Below, piece by piece: positions 1-5,177 of a stretch of DNA of 5,177 bases. The notes under the pieces were generated by a model, which searched no databases, had not been told where the DNA came from, and saw only the letters and a list, made by a program, of their open reading frames with translations. The position numbers and the translations under genes were made by a program. Source of the DNA: Clostridia bacterium (GTDB taxonomy: Bacteria > Bacillota > Clostridia > Oscillospirales > Acutalibacteraceae); contig CAAENL010000166.1 of NCBI GenBank assembly GCA_900757335.1, positions 1-5,177 of the forward strand, in the 5' to 3' direction. Positions within the stretch are counted from its first letter, which is position 1, and each line of letters starts with the position of its first letter.

Positions 1-654
1 AATTTTTATTTTATCAAAATTAATTGCTTTAATATAGTTATCCAAATTGAAATCGTCAAGATTATTTAAAAACTTGTCAATCTTATTATTACCGTAAGAA
101 GTGTGTGTGGAAAACCAATTTGAAAGCTGTGAGAAATAGTCTTTATCGTATTTTAAATAATTTACAGGACAACCTATAAGGAGCGATATTGATTTTTTGT
201 CGTCCTCAGACTTATATTTTGTAACAACAAATTCACATACCGATTTTATAAATTCTCGAGGTTTTGAAGGATTTCTATTTCCCGTTCTGATTTTAGAAAG
301 TAAGGAGGCGTCATAATTAATTGCTCTTGATAAATCGGCAGTGTTTATATTTAATGCAAGAAGTATATCCTGAAAATTTTTGCTCAGCTGCTTAAAATCA
401 ATCGAAATATCACTTAACGTATGAGAAAGAGCGTTATAAATTTCATCTCTTGTTAAAGAAATTTTTTTATCTTTACTGATTTTGTAAAGTCCATCCGCTA
501 ATTTTTCTATCTGTTCGCTTCTTAAAAAAGGTGTTCTCTCCCCTTTTCGATAACGACTAATAACAGCAGAAGAAAGCCCGGACGAATCAACCAAATCTTT
601 GGAAGAGCAATGCAGTTCTTCCATATATTTATTCAACTGTTCGCAAAAATTCAT
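1..654 (-). CDS. Double helix-turn-helix (XRE-like) transcriptional regulator, 3' end cut by window edge
   Basis: This minus-strand frame is open from the ATG at 654-652 to base 1, giving 218 codons with no stop, so the C-terminus lies outside the window. The start is supported by GGAGG (complement of 660-664) five bases upstream. Residues about 5-60 read as an XRE/Cro-type helix-turn-helix: SSKDLVDSSGLSS then AVISRYRKGERTP, the usual 'turn, serine-rich recognition helix, R-K-G-x-R-x-P' pattern. Residues about 93-147 repeat the layout (NTADLSRAINYDASLLSKIR followed by TGNRNPS), so the protein carries two HTH units in tandem. The region after residue 150 is not recognised; it may be a sensing or dimerisation domain. 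The gene is divergent from the surface-protein operon and shares a 169-bp intergenic region with it, so it is the natural candidate regulator of that operon and of itself. The DNA-binding role is well supported; target and signal are inference. Confidence 0.88.
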   Translation of the reverse strand, partial: MNFCEQLNKYMEELHCSSKDLVDSSGLSSAVISRYRKGERTPFLRSEQIEKLADGLYKISKDKKISLTRDEIYNALSHTLSDISIDFKQLSKNFQDILLALNINTADLSRAINYDASLLSKIRTGNRNPSKPREFIKSVCEFVVTKYKSEDDKKSISLLIGCPVNYLKYDKDYFSQLSNWFSTHTSYGNNKIDKFLNNLDDFNLDNYIKAINFDKIKI

Positions 655-685
655 TAAAACCTCCGAATAGTAACGATTTTTATTT

Positions 686-713
686 ATTATAGCACATAAT
701 CAAAAGTTGACAA
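686..713 (-). promoter_or_regulatory. Promoter of the HTH regulator gene (extended -10)
   Basis: Read on the minus strand, TTGTCA (713-708, five of six matches to the -35 consensus) is followed after 16 bases by a perfect TATAAT (691-686). TG-C immediately before it makes an extended -10. Transcription would start near 679, leaving a leader of about 25 bases with the GGAGG site. This is the best promoter match in the window. The -35 hexamer coincides with the left arm of the inverted repeat at 708-720, so a protein bound there would block it. Confidence 0.72.
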
Positions 714-720
714 AATGTCA
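708..720. promoter_or_regulatory. Inverted repeat TGACA-AAA-TGTCA, probable operator
   Basis: Perfect 5-bp arms (708-712 and 716-720) flank a 3-bp AAA centre. The size and symmetry suit a dimeric HTH protein. The site covers the -35 of the regulator's own promoter. Its centre at 714 is about 61 bases upstream of the start predicted for the rightward promoter (near 775). Autorepression of the regulator, with activation or repression of the operon, is therefore plausible. Binding by the neighbouring regulator is inferred from position only. Confidence 0.5.
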
Positions 721-723
721 TTG

Positions 724-747
724 AAAAAACGGAAAAAATACAAAAAA
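724..747. promoter_or_regulatory. Three phased A6 tracts upstream of the operon promoter
   Basis: Runs of exactly six A occupy 724-729, 733-738 and 742-747, each separated by three other bases (CGG, TAC), giving a strict 9-bp period. A-tracts repeated near the helical pitch bend DNA, and A-rich DNA just upstream of a -35 can act as an UP element. The array sits between the inverted repeat and the rightward promoter. The tracts are seen directly; the bending or UP-element role is inference. Confidence 0.5.
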
Positions 748-768
748 CATTTCAATTTATGATAAAAT
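739..768 (+). promoter_or_regulatory. Probable operon promoter (extended -10, weak -35)
   Basis: TG-A-TAAAAT (760-768) is an extended -10 with five of six matches to TATAAT. The best -35 at a sensible distance is poor: TACAAA at 739-744, three of six matches, 18-bp spacer. The start would be near 775, giving a leader of about 49 bases before the ATG at 824. A weak -35 fits a promoter that depends on an activator or on A-rich upstream DNA. A fainter alternative is TTCAAT (751-756) with TAACAT (773-778). Confidence 0.45.
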
Positions 769-823
769 TCAATAACATATCACAAAATAATACAAATAAA
801 TCAAACAGAAAGGACGAGAATTA

Positions 824-2542
824 ATGCAAAAGAAAAAAATTGTACCTATTTTATGCACATTGTGTTTACTTTTCAATCTTCTTTTACCAATGCTTAAATT
901 AAAAGTTTATGCAATAGACAAAAATGAAGTAACGTTGAATTTCGTCAATGGAACAATACAAAACGGAAAAGTTATTTATAAAGATGAAGTTGAAAACGTT
1001 CAAGGAAAAGTAGAATTAATGACATTGTCTGCAGAAGAAAACTATGAAGAAATAGCAATTACAGAAAATAACATGAAAATTGACCTAAACGAAAAAAATT
1101 ATTACATCAAAGTAACCAACTCCGTTTTAGTCGAAAACCCCGATGAAATTCTGGGAGCAGCAGGAAGTACTGCTTTTAACAAATTGTATATCGGAGAAAC
1201 TAACTTTGACGTAACTTCAAATCCTTATGTTAAACTAGACACAAACGAATTTAGCGGAGTTTTAGATATAAAGCTTGAAAAAAATTCTTCTCCACCGACT
1301 CCACTTTATCCTGATAACATTTCAATCAGGGCATCATATGACGGCTATAAAATGGAAATTTATTTAAACTCGGAAAGAATTGGAACCGAATCAAACCAGA
1401 TTACGGGAATTGGAAAAGGTTTTGCCAGTGGCGATATCAATAATTTGATTGCTGTTCAACTTGCATTTGGCGACGGCAACATCGGAAGTGTAACTGTAAA
1501 CGATAAAGAAATTAATATACCCGAAAGCACAAAAGACAGATTAGAATTTAGCATGGAGCCTGCAAGTGAATACATTATTGTTGTAAAAAAATCGGCAGAT
1601 GTTTCGAATATACCCAGAACAATAATTTGGGATTCCGACAAAACAAATAATGCCGATCTCAAAGATAGTGAACTTTTGAAAAACGGAACTATAGAAATTC
1701 TTGATATTAAAGATCCGAGCGGGACTTCAATAGGTTTAGGAGATGTAAAACAAGACACCGAAAAAAGCAACGGTTGGGCAAGTGTTATTCCCGGATCAAA
1801 AGTAATTTTAAGATTAAAACCGAATTATGGATATCAATTAACTTCTATCACGATAAACAATGAAAAATTAATTGCAGGAGAAGAACAATCCACATTTGAA
1901 TATACCATGCCTGATACAAATGTTCATTTTAGTGGAATATTTGAAAAAGTTGACGATGAAGTAAAAACCGAATCAGAAAAAATAAAAGGCGGAACAATTT
2001 CTCTCGGCGGAGCGGAAATAGATTCCGGTTCAGTAATTTTATCGGTAAAAGATACCGATTTGTCAGACAGTCAAATATTAAACTTCGAAGAAAAATCAGG
2101 TGAATATAAAATTTCATCCTATTTGAATATAAGTCTAAATCAAGTTTTATATAAAGGTACAGCCAATGACGTATGGTCAAAAGAATTAAAAGAACTGAAT
2201 AATCAAGCAACAATCTCACTAAGTTTGGAAGGGGTGATAGATGGAAATGAAGTAGCCGTAGTTCACGAAAAAAATGATGGAACTTATGAAATGATCCCTG
2301 CGATTTATGATTCTTCATCAAATACAATTACATTTAAAACATCAAATTTTTCGAACTACGCAATTGCAAGTAAAGCAGTTCTCGAAGAGCAACCAGAAGA
2401 ACAATCTGAGGAACAGAGCGATGAATCTATCCCTCAAACCGGAGACAATGTAATTAAATACGTTCTCTTAATTACTTTGGCAATACTGCTCTTAACTGCA
2501 GTTATAGTTTTTAATCGCAGAAAAAAATCAAGAAATAAGTAA
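824..2542 (+). CDS. Sortase-anchored surface protein A (IPQTG sorting signal)
   Basis: A 572-residue secreted, wall-anchored protein. The start at 824 is preceded by AGGA (811-814), nine bases away. Residues 1-30 form a Sec signal peptide: KKK, a hydrophobic core, then KVYA with likely cleavage after Ala30. The mature part up to about 300 is not recognised and contains no cysteine. Residues about 320-374 resemble one divergent InlB-type/bacterial repeat (PGSKVILRLKPNYGY, TMPDTNVHFSGIF). Residues about 388-516 form a beta-rich pre-wall module ending in VAVVHEKNDGTYEMIPA and ITFKTSNFSNYAIA, a pattern common just before wall anchors in Bacillota surface proteins. An acidic spacer, with EEQP/EEQS repeated three times at 521-532, leads to the sorting signal: IPQTG at 536-540, a hydrophobic segment about 543-564 and the tail RRKKSRNK. 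First gene of the operon. The anchor is certain by sequence; a binding or adhesion role is inferred. No pilin-type YPK motif was found. Confidence 0.9.
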   Translation: MQKKKIVPILCTLCLLFNLLLPMLKLKVYAIDKNEVTLNFVNGTIQNGKVIYKDEVENVQGKVELMTLSAEENYEEIAITENNMKIDLNEKNYYIKVTNSVLVENPDEILGAAGSTAFNKLYIGETNFDVTSNPYVKLDTNEFSGVLDIKLEKNSSPPTPLYPDNISIRASYDGYKMEIYLNSERIGTESNQITGIGKGFASGDINNLIAVQLAFGDGNIGSVTVNDKEINIPESTKDRLEFSMEPASEYIIVVKKSADVSNIPRTIIWDSDKTNNADLKDSELLKNGTIEILDIKDPSGTSIGLGDVKQDTEKSNGWASVIPGSKVILRLKPNYGYQLTSITINNEKLIAGEEQSTFEYTMPDTNVHFSGIFEKVDDEVKTESEKIKGGTISLGGAEIDSGSVILSVKDTDLSDSQILNFEEKSGEYKISSYLNISLNQVLYKGTANDVWSKELKELNNQATISLSLEGVIDGNEVAVVHEKNDGTYEMIPAIYDSSSNTITFKTSNFSNYAIASKAVLEEQPEEQSEEQSDESIPQTGDNVIKYVLLITLAILLLTAVIVFNRRKKSRNK

Positions 2543-2565
2543 AAAAATCATAAGGAGGATTTATA

Positions 2566-4173
2566 ATGAAAAAGAAACTATTTTTATCGGCATTTATTGC
2601 AGCTTTGTTTTCTTTACCTTTTATGCTTTGCGATAAGACACATGCTTTTGAGATTAAAGACGACGGGCAATACGCTTTGGTAATGAGTCTTAAAAACAGT
2701 GACGAAGGAGCAACTATTGACGGATCAAACGGAAAAATTTTGAAATTTGATTTTGATGATGAAAATGAAAAAGTAAAACTTTCCGACTTAACAAAAGGCG
2801 TTGTGGCTTTCAACGGGAAAAATGAGTTTTCAGGTTGGGCACTTTCATCAAGTGATTCGGAACCGGCTTCGGGTGACACGGAATTATCGGCAAAAGACTT
2901 TATTTCAAAAGGAAAAACCATATATGCTTTATTCACAGGTAAAGAACTTACGCAAGCAGACAACTACCGTTTATTGTTAGATTGTTTTGGAGGTAAAATA
3001 GATAATAAGGATAAGGTAATTTTAGAAAGTAAGGAAGACGAATTTCAAACAATTGATTTATCAAAATATACACCTAAAAGAGATGATTGTGAATTTTGCG
3101 GTTGGGGCTATGACAGTAAAATTGTAACTTCAATCGATAAAAGTTATTTTTCTAAAGAACACAATATAACTGTTTTTGCACTTTACAAAAGTACTAAATT
3201 TTACGGAGTAGATGAACACGGAAGACTCAATAATACGGATTTGCCTGAAGACAATAGACCTAACTCATATGTACTTATACTCGATGCCAACGGCGGAACA
3301 ATAGATGGAGAAAAAGCCAAAAAATATGATTATCTCGGAGGAGAAAACTCCGCTACTTCCATGCCGATATTCCACTATATTCCTGAAAGAAAGGGCTACA
3401 CATTCAAGGGCTGGAATACTAAAAAAGATGGATCGGGAAAAAATTACGAATATATGGACTGGAATTCATGGAGAAATACATCTGATGTTTCAGAATTCGA
3501 AAAAGATTCTTTGATTGAAAGTAAAAATGTTTACGCAAACTTAACTCTTTATGCAACTTGGGAAGGCGGTTCAGACCCTACAACCGAAGGAACCACAGTT
3601 AAAGAAACTCCTGACACAAGCGAAGTAAAAGGCAGCATTACATTTGAAAGTCCTATAGATGAAAATTACACACTCGACATTAAAAAAATAGAAGTTCCAA
3701 AAGAATTAGAAGATCAAAATGTAAAATTTATTGTAGACATTAACTTTCTAAATCCAAACTTAGAAATAGTTGAAATTAACGGTCAAAAAATGAAAATCAA
3801 AATTGCCTTACCTGAAGAACTCAAAGGTTATAAAAATTACAAGATTGTTTATATTGAAGACGGAGAAATAAAAGAAACGTTACCCGCAATCGTTGAAGAC
3901 GGTAATATAATTTTTGAAACCTCTCACTTGAGCCAATACGGAATAATAGCAACAAACGAAGAAAATATCGGACTTGGCGAAGAAGATGTTGAATTGGGAA
4001 AAGAAGAAAACAAAGTAGAAGAAAAAGAAGACACTGAAGGAACTCAAGAATCCGAAGAAAATTCTGAAAACCCCATCACAGGCGACGCAATTGCTTTCGC
4101 CGTAACATTGCTTGCACTTGCTTCATGCGGAGTTGCAGCATTGCCTATCATCAGAAAAAAGAACTCTAAATAA
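2566..4173 (+). CDS. Sortase-anchored surface protein B with three InlB-type repeats (NPITG sorting signal)
   Basis: A 535-residue protein starting 23 bp after protein A, with a strong AAGGAGG (2552-2558) seven bases before ATG. Residues 1-27 are a signal peptide, with likely cleavage after THA. Three InlB/Listeria-Bacteroides-type repeats follow at about 35-126, 134-210 and 234-334. The third is nearly canonical (LDANGGTIDG, then RKGYTFKGWNTKKDGSGKNY, then LTLYATW); the first two are divergent (FSGWA/IYALF and CGWGY/VFALY). All three mature-region cysteines (140, 175, 178) fall in repeat 2. Residues about 355-463 form a pre-wall module like that of protein A (KIVYIEDGEIKETLPA, then IIFETSHLSQYGIIA). 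A Glu-rich stalk (464-501) precedes NPITG (502-506), a hydrophobic segment 508-529 and the tail RKKNSK. Such repeats occur in Gram-positive adhesins and internalins, so a surface interaction role is likely; the ligand is unknown. It is expected to be a substrate of the sortase downstream. Confidence 0.92.
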   Translation: MKKKLFLSAFIAALFSLPFMLCDKTHAFEIKDDGQYALVMSLKNSDEGATIDGSNGKILKFDFDDENEKVKLSDLTKGVVAFNGKNEFSGWALSSSDSEPASGDTELSAKDFISKGKTIYALFTGKELTQADNYRLLLDCFGGKIDNKDKVILESKEDEFQTIDLSKYTPKRDDCEFCGWGYDSKIVTSIDKSYFSKEHNITVFALYKSTKFYGVDEHGRLNNTDLPEDNRPNSYVLILDANGGTIDGEKAKKYDYLGGENSATSMPIFHYIPERKGYTFKGWNTKKDGSGKNYEYMDWNSWRNTSDVSEFEKDSLIESKNVYANLTLYATWEGGSDPTTEGTTVKETPDTSEVKGSITFESPIDENYTLDIKKIEVPKELEDQNVKFIVDINFLNPNLEIVEINGQKMKIKIALPEELKGYKNYKIVYIEDGEIKETLPAIVEDGNIIFETSHLSQYGIIATNEENIGLGEEDVELGKEENKVEEKEDTEGTQESEENSENPITGDAIAFAVTLLALASCGVAALPIIRKKNSK

Positions 4174-4184
4174 AACTCCATGTA

Positions 4185-4218
4185 TATGAAGACCGGCTTA
4201 CAATCGCTGGTCTTCATA
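4185..4218 (+). other. Intergenic hairpin between protein B and sortase genes, no U-tract
   Basis: TATGAAGACCGGC (4185-4197) pairs with GCTGGTCTTCATA (4206-4218): 13 pairs including one G-U, around an 8-base loop. The stem is as strong as a terminator stem, but the bases after it (CTTGAAAGG) have no run of T. The sortase ribosome binding site (AAAGGA, 4223-4228) begins only five bases after the stem. It may be an mRNA stabiliser for the upstream surface-protein messages, a partial attenuator, or a brake on ribosome access to the sortase gene. The structure is seen in the sequence; the role is inference. Confidence 0.6.
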
Positions 4219-4239
4219 CTTGAAAGGAACTACATTTGA

Positions 4240-4992
4240 ATGAAAAAAGAAAATAAAAGAATATTTTGGAGCACTATTATCTATACAATGTTGTCTGCTG
4301 TGATTATATACTCGGGAATTCAAATTTATAATTGGTATAAAGATAACAAGTATAATAATGACATAAAAGAAAAAACAAACAGTGCCGTAATAATCAACGA
4401 CAGTAATACTTATGGCGAAAAGAAATATACCGTAAATTTTAATTCTCTTAAAAGTCAAAATAGCGATACTGTTGCATGGATTAAATTAAAAAATACAAAA
4501 ATTGAATATCCCGTCGTAAAATCAAAAGATAACGAATTTTATTTAAACCACAGTTTTGACAAAAGCAACAATACCGCAGGATGGGTTTTTGCAGATTACA
4601 AAAATAAATTTGACGGAACAGATAAGAATATTGTAATTTATGGTCACAACAGAAAAGATAAGTCCATGTTCGGAAGTCTGAAAAATGTTTTAACTCCTGA
4701 TTGGTACAACATTGAGGAAAATGCCAATATAGTATTTATTACGGAGAATGAAAAATGTATATATAAGGTTTTTTCTGTTTATCAAATAGAAAAAGAAAGT
4801 TATTACATCAAAACACAATTCAATAACGATTCAGAATATAAAAAATTTATAAAAACCATCAAAGAAAGAAGTATTAAAAATTTTAAGACAGATGTGTCTA
4901 AAAATGACAGCATTTTAACGCTGTCAACATGTGCCGGAAATGATAAAGACAGAATTGTTTTACATGCAAAAAAATACAGCATTTACGAATAA
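4240..4992 (+). CDS. srtB: Class B sortase
   Basis: A 250-residue membrane-anchored cysteine transpeptidase that cleaves C-terminal sorting signals between Thr and Gly and transfers the protein to a wall amino group. A single N-terminal transmembrane segment (about 9-30, after KKENKR) puts the catalytic domain outside the cell. The catalytic set is intact: His136 in YGHN, Cys231 in TLSTC and Arg238 in DRIVLHAK. The class B assignment rests on the GWVFADYKN block (114-122), the FGSLKNVL region after the histidine, the TLSTC form and the size; this resembles the SrtB family. The start is chosen because it keeps the whole transmembrane segment. AAAGGA at 4223-4228 is 11 bases upstream, slightly long. 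It is the last gene of the operon, 66 bp after protein B, and its obvious substrates are the IPQTG and NPITG proteins upstream. A role in polymerising them (pilus-like) is possible but unsupported, since no pilin lysine motif was seen. Confidence 0.95.
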   Translation: MKKENKRIFWSTIIYTMLSAVIIYSGIQIYNWYKDNKYNNDIKEKTNSAVIINDSNTYGEKKYTVNFNSLKSQNSDTVAWIKLKNTKIEYPVVKSKDNEFYLNHSFDKSNNTAGWVFADYKNKFDGTDKNIVIYGHNRKDKSMFGSLKNVLTPDWYNIEENANIVFITENEKCIYKVFSVYQIEKESYYIKTQFNNDSEYKKFIKTIKERSIKNFKTDVSKNDSILTLSTCAGNDKDRIVLHAKKYSIYE

Positions 4993-4995
4993 ACT

Positions 4996-5036
4996 AACAG
5001 TTGCCTATCGGTAAAATCCTATAGACAACTGTTTTT
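4996..5036 (+). terminator. Rho-independent terminator of the surface-protein/sortase operon
   Basis: AACAGTTGCCTAT (4996-5008) pairs with ATAGACAACTGTT (5021-5033) in 12 of 13 positions, with one C-A mismatch, around a 12-base loop. Five T (5032-5036) follow or overlap the end of the stem. It begins four bases after the sortase stop codon, as expected for the end of a transcription unit. Confidence 0.82.
5009..5025. repeat. Imperfect 17-bp direct repeat, copy 1 (inside terminator)
   Basis: This 17-mer ends in AAATCCTATAGA (5014-5025) and matches 5138-5154 at 15 of 17 positions; both differences are transitions. This copy forms the loop and part of the 3' arm of the operon terminator. The two copies lie about 130 bp apart in the same orientation. 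Confidence 0.5.
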
Positions 5037-5097
5037 GATGAGTTTTATAAATTTTTATATTTCAAATTTATTTCTTTGCTTTTGCGTTTTTTAAATC

Positions 5098-5177
5098 TTA
5101 CCACGGTAAAAATAAGAATCTAAAAAAATCTACTCCCCAGTGAAATCCTATAGAAGTTTGCAAATTCTTGTTTTTCA
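5098..5177 (-). other. AT-rich tail with a short open minus-strand frame reaching the window edge
   Basis: On the minus strand a frame enters at the right edge and stays open for 25 codons to a TAA at 5100-5098. It contains SIGFHWGVDFF and ends in FLFLPW. It could be the C-terminus of a convergent gene, but the length is far too short to show coding, no terminator for it is evident, and I do not recognise the product. The 17-bp repeat copy at 5138-5154 lies inside it and encodes the SIGF part. A non-coding repeated element is an equal alternative. No gene is supported between 5037 and 5097, which is T-rich. Confidence 0.2.
5138..5154. repeat. Imperfect 17-bp direct repeat, copy 2
   Basis: This is the second copy of the sequence at 5009-5025, with AAATCCTATAGA (5143-5154) identical and two transitions in the first five bases. 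Unlike copy 1, no long complementary arm lies upstream, so it is not part of an equivalent hairpin. Confidence 0.5.

Noticed and set aside
707..735. TTGACA at 707-712 as the -35 of a rightward promoter
   Set aside because: The hexamer is a perfect consensus, but at 16-18 bp spacing the sequence (around CGGAAA) bears no resemblance to a -10. It is better explained as part of the inverted repeat and the leftward -35.
833..839. A7 run at codons 4-6 of protein A as a phase-variable slippage site
   Set aside because: A runs of this length are common in this AT-rich, Lys-rich sequence; nothing else suggests switching and the frame is intact.
2620..2640. Lipoprotein lipobox at FMLC in the protein B signal peptide
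   Set aside because: The residues before Cys do not fit the [LVI][ASTVI][GAS]C pattern, and a THA type I cleavage site plus C-terminal wall anchor explain the sequence better.
1456..2963. Minus-strand open frames overlapping proteins A and B (1456-1770, 1929-2327, 2511-2963)
   Set aside because: They lie opposite well-supported coding sequence and their translations are low-complexity shadows of the Glu/Lys-rich plus strand with no recognisable domain.
3305..3514. Plus-strand 69-codon frame inside the protein B gene
   Set aside because: It overlaps the clearest InlB-type repeat in another frame and has no recognisable product.
824..4173. Pilus backbone identity for proteins A or B
   Set aside because: No YPK-type pilin motif or E-box could be found, and the sortase is class B rather than the usual pilus class C; polymerisation is left as a possibility only.
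4185..4218. Rho-independent terminator after the protein B gene
   Set aside because: The stem is good but there is no T-run, and the sortase gene follows closely without a recognisable promoter of its own; kept as a hairpin of unknown role.
4198..4458. Minus-strand 86-codon frame overlapping the sortase start
   Set aside because: It is opposite the sortase transmembrane segment and the hairpin, with no recognisable domain; its hydrophobic look mirrors AT-rich sequence.
5152..5175. Second terminator near the right edge (AGAA...TTCT then T5)
   Set aside because: The stem is only about four pairs around a self-palindromic TTTGCAAA centre, too weak to call.

Overview
The window is AT-rich and has strong GGAGG-type ribosome binding sites. 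It encodes sortase-anchored surface proteins with LPXTG-like C-termini and a class B sortase, so it comes from a low-GC Gram-positive bacterium (Bacillota). The InlB-type repeats and this pre-wall module would suit a Clostridia- or Tissierellia-like anaerobe, but the sequence alone does not fix the genus.

Layout: (1) 1-654, minus strand: the N-terminal 218 codons of a transcriptional regulator with two helix-turn-helix domains, running off the left edge. (2) 655-823: a compact divergent control region. It holds a good extended -10 promoter for the regulator, a 13-bp inverted repeat (TGACA-AAA-TGTCA) over that promoter's -35, three A6 tracts spaced exactly 9 bp apart, and a probable extended -10 promoter reading rightward. 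(3) 824-4992, plus strand: three genes that look like one operon. They are surface protein A (IPQTG anchor), surface protein B (NPITG anchor, three InlB-type repeats) and a class B sortase with an intact His/Cys/Arg catalytic set. (4) 4993-5177: a Rho-independent terminator, then an AT-rich stretch with a second copy of part of the terminator sequence and a short open minus-strand frame reaching the right edge.

How it probably works (inference): the regulator senses an unknown signal and controls itself and the divergent operon through the shared intergenic region. The two secreted proteins are exported by Sec, held in the membrane by their C-terminal hydrophobic segments, and joined to the cell wall (or possibly to each other) by the co-encoded sortase. 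The two proteins have little in common at their N-termini. They share the same C-terminal plan: a pre-wall beta-rich module, an acidic stalk and a sorting signal. A hairpin without a U-tract lies between protein B and the sortase and could lower sortase expression relative to its substrates.

The locus therefore looks like a self-contained unit of regulator, two substrates and a dedicated sortase. Its most unusual points are the two different non-LPXTG motifs beside a single class B sortase, and the double-HTH regulator with its operator-like intergenic architecture.
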